DNA of 64,000 nucleotides from Bacteroides sp. (GTDB lineage: Bacteria; Bacteroidota; Bacteroidia; Bacteroidales; Bacteroidaceae), in assembly GCA_021202275.1 (NCBI GenBank), contig JAJQDI010000031.1, positions 248,001 to 312,000 of the forward strand. The letters are read 5' to 3'. A program made the position numbers and the translations under genes. Position 1 is the stretch's first letter. Every line of letters starts with the position of its first letter. The notes below the pieces were generated by a model that saw only the letters and a program-made list of their open reading frames with translations, had not been told where the DNA came from and searched no databases. Of the stretch, positions 8,902-17,748 are shown in pieces.

Positions 8902-9494
8902 ACCAGACCCTCCTTTCTAAAATGTTCGAGCAACACGATCTTCAGTTTTTTCAGACAACTCCCCTTTTTGTTCTTAGCCACCTGATCATTCTTATATTGC
9001 AACGCGTCCGCTATCTCTTTCATACTTTTCCGGTGCCAGTAGTATAAAGTGAGTACCGTATGACACGGTTCTTCCAACCCGGCAATTACCCGGTTGGCAA
9101 TCTCCTGCTTACGCATCCAGTCCGGATCCCCCGTATCTTCCGGAAAGTCTCCGGACAACTCCACATTCTCGGTCAACGGTTCTCCTTTTTTCTGGCGGCA
9201 GAGTTTCAGCAGCTGATGTTTACCTATCTGGAACATATAGGTTTTCAGGGAAGAAGAAAGTGCGGTGAGCTTTCCTTGCGAAACATTGCGATAGAGAGCC
9301 AGAAAACTCTCCTGATAGACATCCACCACTTCGTCCGGACTTACGGAAAAATTCTTCATCGCAAAACGAATAAATTCTTCCCAATAAAGTTCATAGACAA
9401 AGGTGATGTCCGATGCTTTATCGACATGCAACAAAGAAAGAACCTTTTTGTCGTTCTCTATCTTATCGGGCAATCCGGAAGGTGATTTTTTCAT
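8898..9494 (-). CDS. ECF-type RNA polymerase sigma factor
   Basis: 198 residues. Region 2 is visible around YWEEFIRFAMKNFSVSPDEV and VVDVYQESFLALYRN; region 4 reads LTLYYWHRKSMKEIADALQY followed by KNDQVAKNKKGSCLKKLK, the sigma-70 region 4 HTH. No sigma region 1 or 3, as in ECF factors. The start overlaps the end of the caspase gene by 32 bases and the stop overlaps the anti-sigma start by four. It probably drives transcription of its own operon or of a separate regulon; no target promoter could be identified by eye. Confidence 0.85.
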   Translation of the reverse strand: MKKSPSGLPDKIENDKKVLSLLHVDKASDITFVYELYWEEFIRFAMKNFSVSPDEVVDVYQESFLALYRNVSQGKLTALSSSLKTYMFQIGKHQLLKLCRQKKGEPLTENVELSGDFPEDTGDPDWMRKQEIANRVIAGLEEPCHTVLTLYYWHRKSMKEIADALQYKNDQVAKNKKGSCLKKLKIVLLEHFRKEGLV

Positions 9495-10371
9495 GGGTCG
9501 TTTCGCAAAAAGGGGTTTGTTTTCTTTTACGTCCGGAAAACAGATGTAACATCTGCTTCTCCAGTTGCCGGAAAAGTTCCGTATGCGTCAGTATCACTTC
9601 TTTTTCCCGCATCAGGTGACAAAATGCATACGAGAGAGAGCCGTAATAGGTTCCGTCCGAAGGATCTTTGTATTCATAGTTCAGTTCATCCGGTTTACAG
9701 GCACTGATCACGGCCACAGGGGAGAACTTTTTATGGTTTCTTACTGTGTGTTGTACCTTCTCCGGATCGGGCTGAGGTATCTCCGCGTTTTCCGGGGCAA
9801 AAATATACGTTGTACCTCGTACATATCTTTCCGTAATCTCCCGGTCGGCAGTACCACTGTGGCAGGCATCCAATACTACCACCAGGTGACCTGGCGGACC
9901 GGCACGGAGGCGGATGCGATCCAGATACCGTCCGAATTCATCGTCCCGCAGGTGGTTCTCTCCTTCATACTGTCCGGCCACAAATCTCCGTTGGGCATCG
10001 TAAGAGACCAGGGCTTCGTCCAGTCCGTCGGGCTCATCTCCGTTGTCGTCGATCATCTGCTACCCGTGGCACGAAAAATGAATATAGACATGATCTCCCC
10101 GGCCGGTATGCTCCACCAGCTGCCGGAGTTCCCGGATAACAGCGGATTTTGTGGCGTTCTGATTGGTCAGTACCACGACATTCTCTTCCGGATAACCGTT
10201 ATCGGCAAGCATGGGCAGGATCAACTTCAGATCGTTTGTCGCGTGTATCTTTGCCCAGCCACTGCCTGCCGGATACTCATCGATGGCTACGATCAACGCA
10301 CGGTTGGTCTGAGCCATTCCCGGAACAGACAGGAGAAAAAGAAAAAACAGCCATACACACTTCCGACACAT
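9463..10371 (-). pseudogene. Secreted caspase-family protease (peptidase C14-like) with in-frame amber stop
   Basis: One continuous frame of about 302 codons interrupted by TAG at 10060-10062 (codon 104). It starts with a signal peptide, MCRKCVWLFFLFLLSVPGMA, then RALIVAIDEYP, typical of the caspase p20 first strand. The catalytic His is in IHFSCHG just before the stop. After the stop comes QMIDDNGDEPDGLDEALVSY and then the catalytic Cys in VVVLDACHSGT (about residue 170). Related proteins have Gln-Gln-Met after HG, so a CAG-to-TAG change explains the stop. The stop separates the catalytic dyad, so no active protease is made without read-through. First gene of the operon with the ECF sigma, anti-sigma and CHAT genes. 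Confidence 0.85.
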
Positions 10372-10435
10372 ACCTAACCAGATTTACAGACCTCCTTACA
10401 GGAAGGGGCAACACACAAACAGATACTAATCGCTG

Positions 10436-10464
10436 CAAATATAAAGATTAAAAATTGTTTTCAA
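10436..10464 (-). promoter_or_regulatory. Promoter of the caspase/ECF/anti-sigma/CHAT operon
   Basis: On the minus strand a TTG (-33 position, 10462-10464) is followed after 18 bases by TATATTTG (-7, 10436-10443), matching the Bacteroides consensus, about 65 bases upstream of the caspase start at 10371. Confidence 0.6.
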
Positions 10465-10580
10465 TCATCAAAAAAATACCTATTTTGCGGTTACTTTTTG
10501 TCCGCAACAGGTATAAAAGAACAAAAGTAGCGGACAATGGGCCATTTTTATACAAAATCAGCAACAGCTCCCCGGAGAAG

Positions 10581-10614
10581 TTTGCGGCATATTTCGTTTT
10601 TTTCCATATATTTG
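10581..10614 (+). promoter_or_regulatory. Promoter of the GLUG-repeat gene
   Basis: TTTG at 10581-10584 and TATATTTG at 10607-10614 form a good Bacteroides -33/-7 pair with 22 bases between. Transcription would begin near 10621 and leave a leader of about 240 bases before the gene at 10860. Confidence 0.6.
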
Positions 10615-10701
10615 TCAGGTCGTAAGACAGACATTGCGGGAATACGAAAGTGTTCATGTTTATTCTTTCATGTAAAATCTGGTAAATTTTATGCGGGCGG
10701 G

Positions 10702-10816
10702 AATAAGCAAACTTCCCACACTCATGTTATATATGTGTGGGCTGTTGCTTATTTTAGCCCAAGGGTTTACCAGAGCCTACATGATAAAGTAAGACTAACA
10801 GTCCCACACTTTTTTT
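10702..10816 (+). promoter_or_regulatory. Candidate attenuator in the leader of the GLUG-repeat gene
   Basis: Two mutually exclusive hairpins share the strand GTGTGGGCTGTT (10735-10746). Hairpin A pairs AATAAGCAA and CCCACAC (10702-10710, 10715-10721) with GTGTGGG and TTGCTTATT (10735-10741, 10745-10753). Hairpin B pairs the same GTGTGGGCTGTT with AACAG-T-CCCACAC (10797-10809), one bulged base, and is followed at once by seven T (10810-10816), an intrinsic terminator shape. A switch between A and B would decide read-through into the gene. No ligand or known riboswitch class recognised. Confidence 0.45.
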
Positions 10817-10859
10817 ATGCTCATATGTGTTCAGGAGATCTATGTTAACATAAAATAAT

Positions 10860-12587
10860 ATGAGTATGAAAAAAAGAAGTTTAAGTCTGATACTGACTCT
10901 TTTCTCTGTATTAAGTATCACCCATATGTATGGACAACAGACCGTAACACGCGGAGAGATAGCTATTCCCGACGCAGCAAAAAGCTACTCCACCTCTACC
11001 AGCCCGTGGAACGGCAACAGATCGGTCTCTTTTCCGGGTTCCGGTACCCAGCAAGATCCGTATGTGATCTGCTCTGCCATCCAACTGGGATATGTAGCCC
11101 ACAGCGTCAACAACGGAGAAAGCTACCGCGGGAAATATTTCTTACTGGCCATTGACATCGACCTGAGCAACCAGAAATCACTCGTTCCCTCCGAAAATAA
11201 CTGGCAACCCATAGGTAACAGCAAAGAAACACCCTTCGCCGGCCGGTTCTACGGCAACGGACACACCATACGCAACCTTTCTATCGTGAAACTGGAGAAT
11301 AAAAAACAGGTGGCACTGGGCGGTCTATTCGGTTATATAGATAAAGAAGGGTGCGTGAAAGGAGTCAAACTGGACAATTCCTGTACCATCCAGGCCGAAA
11401 CAGCCGGGGGCATCGCGGCAGTGAACCAGGGCATCATTGAAGCCTGTGAATCCAACGCGAAGATCGAAGGAACTACTGTAGGCGGTATCGCAGGGATCAA
11501 TCAGGCGCTTATCCGGGGTTGTCTGTCTACCGGACACCTCGAACCTATCTCCTACGGAGGGGGTATCGCCGCACGCAGCAGCGGACTGGTAGAAGCCTGC
11601 GGATTCCGTGGAAAAATGAAATTCTTCTCTCTGTCCAACTATTGTGGAGGTATCGTGGGCGAATTGCTCAAAGAAGGAAAGATCCGCGATTGTTACAACC
11701 GGGGAAATATCTCTGCCGACCTGGTAGCCGTTACTTCGTCTGTGGGTGGGATCACGGGTACTAAAAAACTGGAAGGTCTGGGAAGTGCAGAGATCTCCAA
11801 CAGCTACAGCGCGGGAAAAGTAAAAGGAAACCACCTGCTTCCTCAATACAGGAACAACATCAGTCAGGTAACCAATTGCTATTTCGATACCGATGTCAAA
11901 TCCTTCACCAAAGCCGAAAAGAAAGAGAGTGATTTTTACATGGAAAACGGCGGACGCACTTCCTCACAGATGAAAAGTGAAGAGATCCTGGCTGCGCTGA
12001 ATGCCAACCGACCGCAAGGAAGATGGATGGCGGATACACAGGGGGTAAACAACGGCTATCCTATCCTGAACGGAGTAGACAATGGAATGCCGGATTTTAT
12101 TATGAAGCCCGATCCTTACCTGATCACTAAAAACGGAGTGGGAAATTTAAAATTCAGTGATAAAACTCCGGAAATGGGCAATGGCTTCACCACCATACGC
12201 GCGGTAGAAGAGTATGGATCGGATGAATACGTCTCCTATATAGTGAAAAACTCCAATGATGAGATGGCTGTAGAGTATTATCCGGGTGAAACGATGCTGG
12301 TCTATTCTCCGCAATTCTATACAGAAGAAGGGCTGCGGGTAGGAATGACACTACAGGAAGCACTGGAAACGCTGAAAGGAAAAAAGATAACCGTAATTTA
12401 TCAAAATCCATACGCTGCTTTCCTTTTCCAATATGCCGATGAGTTTGTTTTCGAGATCAACGGGGCAGACCTCAAAGGAGGGAGAGCAGCCTTCGATCAG
12501 TGGTACCTGGTAGGAGGAGATACACCTAAAATAGAAGATTTCACACCGGAAGCCCCGATCCAATCTATCCGGGTACGTAAAAGATAA
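10860..12587 (+). CDS. Secreted GLUG-repeat protein
   Basis: 575 residues. N-terminal signal peptide (KKRSLSLILTLFSVLSITHM). The middle section holds repeated GLUG-type motifs: LGGLFGYI, AGGIAAVNQGIIEAC, VGGIAGINQALIRGC, GGGIAARSSGLVEAC, CGGIVGELLKEGKIRDC and VGGITGTKK, a beta-helix-forming repeat of cell-surface proteins. The C-terminal 180 residues are a separate domain of unknown role. The stop at 12585-12587 follows IRVRKR. A -1 shift at the preceding AAAA would continue for 29 codons to a TAA at 12668-12670, with a plausible beta-strand ending (GGWDVFGVTLIPRTDE), so the annotated end may be a frameshift artefact or mutation. Surface or adhesin-like role inferred. Starts at 10860 or 10866. 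Confidence 0.75.
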   Translation: MSMKKRSLSLILTLFSVLSITHMYGQQTVTRGEIAIPDAAKSYSTSTSPWNGNRSVSFPGSGTQQDPYVICSAIQLGYVAHSVNNGESYRGKYFLLAIDIDLSNQKSLVPSENNWQPIGNSKETPFAGRFYGNGHTIRNLSIVKLENKKQVALGGLFGYIDKEGCVKGVKLDNSCTIQAETAGGIAAVNQGIIEACESNAKIEGTTVGGIAGINQALIRGCLSTGHLEPISYGGGIAARSSGLVEACGFRGKMKFFSLSNYCGGIVGELLKEGKIRDCYNRGNISADLVAVTSSVGGITGTKKLEGLGSAEISNSYSAGKVKGNHLLPQYRNNISQVTNCYFDTDVKSFTKAEKKESDFYMENGGRTSSQMKSEEILAALNANRPQGRWMADTQGVNNGYPILNGVDNGMPDFIMKPDPYLITKNGVGNLKFSDKTPEMGNGFTTIRAVEEYGSDEYVSYIVKNSNDEMAVEYYPGETMLVYSPQFYTEEGLRVGMTLQEALETLKGKKITVIYQNPYAAFLFQYADEFVFEINGADLKGGRAAFDQWYLVGGDTPKIEDFTPEAPIQSIRVRKR

Positions 12588-12861
12588 AAGATATATTTGA
12601 TATCATCGAAGGACAAGACGGAGGATGGGATGTATTCGGAGTAACGTTGATACCCCGTACCGACGAATAAAGAACTCACATAAAAAACAGAAGTTTCACT
12701 GAATTACGGATCAACACCTGAAAATACAACTTATATCCTGATACAGGACATAAGCTGATGAAACTCAGAAAAACAGAACATGTTCATACATCAGAAATAG
12801 TCTTATCCTTTGCATATTTTACATCTGGGACTATAATAGATTATCATTTCAGTGTTCTGTG

Positions 12862-12935
12862 ATTGCCAACCGATTCCCTGATGCGGATCTGCCTTTCCCG
12901 GGTATATCTTCCGCACAAAGGATTAGGTTGGCAAT
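12862..12935. other. Nested stem-loop downstream of the GLUG gene
   Basis: Outer arms ATTGCCAACC (12862-12871) and GGTTGGCAAT (12926-12935); inner arms TGCGGA (12882-12887) and TCCGCA (12910-12915). The distal arm is followed by TTTTC. Probable transcript 3' structure; weak terminator for the rightward gene. Confidence 0.45.
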
Positions 12936-12947
12936 TTTCATAAAATA

Positions 12948-12983
12948 AAAATGGGGTAAGTTGTTCGAAACTTACCCCATTTC
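12948..12983 (-). terminator. Terminator of the lipase-like gene
   Basis: A perfect stem: AAATGGGGTAAGT (from 12949) pairs with the matching strand ending near 12982, short loop TGTTCGA. In the leftward direction the stem is followed by TTTTTATTTTAT, so it terminates the gene at 13005. Confidence 0.8.
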
Positions 12984-13004
12984 ATCAGCAATTAGTTCAC
13001 TTTA

Positions 13005-14321
13005 TTATTTATACTGCGATATATAAATAGGTAATTCAATAAAATAATCAAAAAGTGTCAGTATATGTTCAGTCAGCAGATTGGTATGCAATTCGGGTGT
13101 TCCTCCCAGTTCTTCCATATCCTCTACAAAGTCCACCACATTGGTATAATATACAGCTTCATCCAGAAAACCATGAATAAATACTACAGGAGCATTGTTT
13201 TTCCAGGGATCAATGCTGTTTTTTTCCAGAAGATCATTCAGCAGAGCTATAGTAGGTACATTTTCATTGTTCAGGATTACATTCAAGGTAAATAATCCTA
13301 TATTTGTGAGCGGAAAAGCAGCTATCGCATCTACCACACTGTGGTATCCGTCAAAAATGATCGGAGGATAATAACTGAAAGGATAGTGAATCACATCATT
13401 CAGGTTGATTTCGGGATAACCATTCTGCTGGTATCCGTAGGTAGCATACGGGAAAATGAAACTCAACGGTAAAGCCGGAGTAACTCTGGCAATATCGAAC
13501 AGAGCTTTCAGGTTAGCAGGAACACCTCCGCCAAGCAACAAACAAAGAGGCATATCGTGCTCAGCTCCATTCAGGTCAAGTTCACGACCTACCGCCGTAG
13601 CTACCAGACCACCCTGTGAATAACCAGTCACTATTACTTCTTTCTTCAGGGTATATCCCAAATCAGTCATAGCTGCCTTAGCCTCTTTGGCCAGATCCAG
13701 TGTAGAACGGATCAACGGCTCTTTCAAAGCATAAGGATGGAAACACTGACCAAACGAATCACCGAATCCCGGATAGTCAGGCATAAAGATCGCACAACCC
13801 TGCAGAGAATTCAGCGCTGTGAAATACAGATAATTCAGGAAGTTGTCATACAACAAAGGGATATCCCTTTCTCCGGAAAAAATAATAGAAGGAGCCGCGT
13901 CATTCTCGGTATAAGTAGGTACAGGAGAAATAACAAACCGCAGGGAATCGCCATCGTAATTTGCCGGAACGATCACCACACCGGATACAGTGATCGTCTT
14001 ACCTGATCCATCAGGATGAGGAGTTTCTGTAGATACTTTGTAGGTAGTCAGAGCAGCCGATGCCAGGTCTCCGGGAATATCAATAGCTTCCAGAATAGGC
14101 GATATGGCTTCCACAAAATCAGTACCCAGATTGGCAATGACTTCCAGTATTTCTTCAAAAGAAAAACCCGGAAGTTCAGTAATACCCTGAACGGCATCCG
14201 TACCGCGGGTCACAGGTACAGTACCTTCTTTGGCAACAAAAAGTTCCTGTTCGGTACATGCTGCCAAACCCATACATAATACTACAATAAGAAGGACTTT
14301 ACTTTTGAAAAGCCGGGTCAT
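13005..14321 (-). CDS. Alpha/beta-hydrolase lipoprotein (secretory lipase-like)
   Basis: About 438 residues from the preferred ATG at 14321 (MTRLFKSK); an ATG at 14348 adds nine residues before the basic region. A lipoprotein signal peptide ends LIVVLCMGLAAC, the lipobox. The nucleophile elbow is GYSQGG (Ser), with an upstream oxyanion-type DYPGFGDS. The acid is probably the Asp of IHGFLDEAVYY and the base the His of EHILTLFDYF near the C-terminus. The organisation resembles LIP-type secretory lipases and related esterases. Anchored in the membrane facing the periplasm or surface. Monocistronic, with its own terminator. Substrate unknown. Confidence 0.75.
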   Translation of the reverse strand: MTRLFKSKVLLIVVLCMGLAACTEQELFVAKEGTVPVTRGTDAVQGITELPGFSFEEILEVIANLGTDFVEAISPILEAIDIPGDLASAALTTYKVSTETPHPDGSGKTITVSGVVIVPANYDGDSLRFVISPVPTYTENDAAPSIIFSGERDIPLLYDNFLNYLYFTALNSLQGCAIFMPDYPGFGDSFGQCFHPYALKEPLIRSTLDLAKEAKAAMTDLGYTLKKEVIVTGYSQGGLVATAVGRELDLNGAEHDMPLCLLLGGGVPANLKALFDIARVTPALPLSFIFPYATYGYQQNGYPEINLNDVIHYPFSYYPPIIFDGYHSVVDAIAAFPLTNIGLFTLNVILNNENVPTIALLNDLLEKNSIDPWKNNAPVVFIHGFLDEAVYYTNVVDFVEDMEELGGTPELHTNLLTEHILTLFDYFIELPIYISQYK

Positions 14322-14348
14322 ACTTTTGCATTTACTTCTTTCGATCAT

Positions 14349-14729
14349 ACATTCTAAATTAAAAATTTAACATAAAGTTTTACGGAGATAAAAGTAAACG
14401 AATAATTCAAAAGAAATCCTTCAATATCGATAATCTTTATAAAACTTCACCTTTACACTTTAGTATTCAGCTATATAACCAATGTTGTGTTGTTGTTTTT
14501 TATTAAAATAAAGTTTTATACATAATTGATGATACATCAAATTTATAGGGGAACTTCCCCTTAGGCTATTTCAAAAAACAGATATATATTCTTGTGGAAA
14601 TGAAGGTATACATACCAGAATCAGCATACAGGGATCTTCGCATTTCTACTACAGGATCTACTTCTACCATACAATAAGGGCTACCCCGTCCGGGGTAGCC
14701 CTATATACGTAAGATGCCTGGATACGGAT
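14349..14729. other. Intergenic region between lipase-like gene and mutS
   Basis: No credible coding region. It holds a compact palindrome AGGGGAACTTCCCCT (14547-14561) and the mutS-side hairpin at 14677-14701. The rest is AT-rich leader for the leftward lipase-like gene. Confidence 0.5.
14677..14701. terminator. Hairpin after mutS
   Basis: AGGGCTACCCCG and CGGGGTAGCCCT form a perfect 12-bp stem with a two-base loop, 29 bases beyond the mutS stop. It has only a weak T tract. Confidence 0.6.
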
Positions 14730-17346
14730 CTATTTTCCCCTTATGATCTTCTTGATCTCATTGAGTTTATTCAACGCTTCGATCGGGGTCAGGTTATTAA
14801 CATCCAGATTGAGTATCTCGTCCCGGATCTGACAAAGTACCGGATCATCCAGCTGGAAGAAGCTCAACTGGAATCCCTCGCGTTGTTCACTTACCTGTGT
14901 CAAGGGTTTGCCTGATATCCCTTGTTTACGGTTGTCAGACTCCAACTGGATCAGTATTTCTCCGCTCCGCTTCACGATACTTTTCGGCATTCCTGCCATC
15001 TTCGCCACATGAATACCAAAAGAGTGTTCACTGCCACCCCGTTCCAGTTTACGCAGAAAAATAATGCGATTATCTATCTCTTTCACCGATACATTGTAAT
15101 TACGTATCCGCTTAAAAGACTTCTCCATCTCGTTGAGTTCGTGATAATGGGTAGCAAAAAGTGTACGTGCCTGCGCCTTCGGATGTTCGTGGATATGCTC
15201 TACAATGGCCCAGGCTATGGAAATACCGTCATAAGTAGAGGTACCCCGACCCAGTTCGTCAAACAACACCAGACTTCGCGGAGACAAATTGTTCAGTATA
15301 TCTGCCGCTTCATTCATCTCTACCATAAAGGTAGATTCACCCAACGAAATATTGTCACTGGCACCTACCCGGGTGAATATCTTATCTACCAGACCGATCC
15401 GTGCGGACCCGGCAGGTACGAACGAACCGATCTGTGCCAGCAGGGTGATCAGCGCAGTCTGCCGGAGCAGAGCCGACTTACCGGCCATATTGGGTCCGGT
15501 AATGATCATGATCTGCTGGTTGCTGCTATCGAGCCGTACATCGTTGGCAATGTAACTTTCTCCTACCGGCATCTGCTTTTCGATCACCGGATGGCGTCCC
15601 TGACAGATCTCCAGGACATCCGAATCCTCAATGACCGGACGGATGTAATTGTTGTACTGAGCCACATTGGTAAAAGACAACAGACAATCCAACCGGGCGA
15701 TCTGATTGGCATTGATCTGTACAGGGAATAAACTCCGTAAGCCATTGGATCAGCTCCGTATAGATCTGTGTCTCCAATACCAGGATCTTCTCTTCCGCAC
15801 CCAGGATCTTCTCTTCGTATTCTTTCAGTTCCTGAGTAATGTACCGTTCGGCATTCACCAGCGTCTGTTTCCGGATCCACTCCGCGGGGACTTTATCCTT
15901 ATGTATATTACGGACCTCCATGTAATACCCGAATACGTTGTTAAAACCGATTTTCAGACTGGGTATTCCCGTGGCTTCACTCTCCCGTTGCTGGATCTGC
16001 AACAGGTAGTCTTTTCCCGAATAAGCGATCCGTCGCAGTTCGTCCAGTTCTTCCTTCACCCCGTCCCGGATAAATCCGCCTTTATTGGCCAGCAAAGGCG
16101 GATCATTGGCTATTTCCCGGGCAATGCGGTCACGCACTTCCGGGCAGACACTCAACTTCTCTCCTATCCGTTGCAGGCTGGGATTATCCGCTTCCATACA
16201 GGCCTGGCGAATAGGTTCGATGGCCTGGAGAGCCACTTTGAGTTGCACCACTTCACGCGGAGAAACACGTCCTACCGCTACTTTGGAAACAATACGTTCG
16301 AGATCTCCGATCAATTGAAGGTTCTCTTCCACCAATGCTTTGAAATCGGGACGACGGAAAAAATATTCCACTACATTCAACCGCTCTTCAATGGCTTTCT
16401 GCTCCTTTAACGGAAATACCATCCACCTTCGGAGCAATCGTCCTCCCATCGGACTGATAGTTTTATCAATCACCTGCAACAGACTGATGCCTCCCTCATT
16501 CATTGTCGAAAGCAATTCCAGGCTGCGGATGGTAAACTTATCCATCCGTACATACTGGTCTGCCTCGATACGGGAAATGGAGGTGATATGTCCGATCTGT
16601 GTATGCTGGGTAAGTTCGAGGTACTGCAGAATGGCTCCGGCAGCTACCGTACCGTTTTTCAGGTGTTCCACACCAAACCCCTTCAGGGTAGTAGTCTGGA
16701 AATGGCCGAGCAATTTGGCACGGGCACTGGCTTCGGTAAAGACCCAATCTTCCATCTCGAAAGTAAAAAAACGACTTGTGAAGTTCCCTTCAAACTGTCC
16801 ACGCTTTCCTCTTTCGAACAGAATCTCTTTCGGACTGAAGTTATGCAACAATTTATCTACGTAATCGAATGTACCCTCTGCCGTCAGGAACTCTCCGGTA
16901 GAGATATCCAGAAAAGCAACTCCACAACTGCCTTTTCCGAAATGCACGGCAGCCAGGAAATTATTCTCTTTGTGATGAAGTACCGTATCATTGATCGTTA
17001 CCCCGGGAGTCACCAGTTCGGTAATTCCGCGTTTCACCAGTTTTTTGGTAGTTTTCGGATCTTCCAGCTGGTCACAGATAGCGACCCGGCGTCCCGAACG
17101 CACCAGCTTGGGCAGATACGTATCCAACGCATGGTAAGGAAATCCGGCCATCTCCAGGGTTTTGTTGTTCTTCCCATTGTTGCACTTAGTCAGGGTGATG
17201 CCCAGGATCTCTGAAGCATCGATCGCGTCGGTGGAATAAGTCTCATAAAAGTCACCGCAACGGAACAGCAGGATCGCATCCGGGTGTTTGGATTTGATAT
17301 CCATAAACTGCTTCATCATCGGGGTCATTTCAATATCTTTGTTCAC
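14730..17346 (-). pseudogene. mutS: DNA mismatch repair protein MutS, frameshifted
   Basis: Two adjacent frames together cover all of MutS (about 870 residues). The upstream part (from 17346) has the mismatch-binding domain with the GDFYETY motif (the Phe-x-Glu that contacts the mispair), connector, lever and clamp. The downstream part has the ATPase: GPNMAGKSALLRQ (Walker A), LVLFDELGRGTSTYDG (Walker B and following) and FATHYHELNEME. The frames change near 15723, in LTEFIP/VQINANQIARLD: one extra base, or two missing, after CCC. As written, the first part ends at 15628 without the ATPase and the second lacks the N-terminal domains, so functional MutS is not expected. A sequencing error would give the same picture. 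Confidence 0.85.
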
Positions 17347-17631
17347 GTGGCTTATTTTCTGTTTATTAACTTAATGGTCAAATGAACACAAAGATAACGA
17401 ATTCCCGGCAAATGACACCAAAAATTTAACAAGCTATTTTTTATGGTAACACTTTAGAGCATCTGCAAAACTGAGAAAAACAGATATCTTCCAAATGAGT
17501 TTAGAAAAAGTGTGGACAAAATTACTATTCCCTATTTCGGAACAGTTACCTGTTTATTCAGAAAAAGATTTCCCCGAACATACCAAACAATTGGTTGAGA
17601 TAAGATAAAGTAACTAAATAGCGTAATCTCC

Positions 17632-17664
17632 ATCGTAAATCGTCAGATCGTCAGATCGTAAATC
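17632..17664. repeat. Short TCGTAAATCGTC-type repeat cluster
   Basis: Contains TCGTAAATC twice and GTCAGATC twice in 33 bases, just upstream of the leuS promoter. The same word family (TCGTAAAT with ATCGTCCAATC) makes the inverted repeat at 46104-46227, suggesting a dispersed intergenic repeat family. Confidence 0.5.
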
Positions 17665-17677
17665 AAATGACTTTCAT

Positions 17678-17685
17678 TATCTTTG
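17678..17685 (+). promoter_or_regulatory. Promoter -7 element of leuS
   Basis: TATCTTTG matches TAnnTTTG exactly, 64 bases before the leuS start; -33 box not obvious. Confidence 0.5.
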
Positions 17686-17748
17686 CATCCGGAATGTAAA
17701 CACTGAAAAGTTTTATTAAGAACATCACACTAAAAGATTTACCAAATT

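Larger units (their letters stand above)
17347..17748. other. Intergenic region between mutS and leuS
   Basis: About 400 bases containing the divergent promoters, a short direct-repeat cluster at 17632-17664 and the leuS -7 element. A 37-codon reading frame (17495-17608, MSLEKVWTKLLFPIS at its start) is present but has no recognised relatives. Confidence 0.5.

Noticed and set aside
17495..17608. 37-codon frame starting MSLEKVWTKLLF upstream of leuS
   Set aside because: No promoter, no recognised relatives and too short to support.
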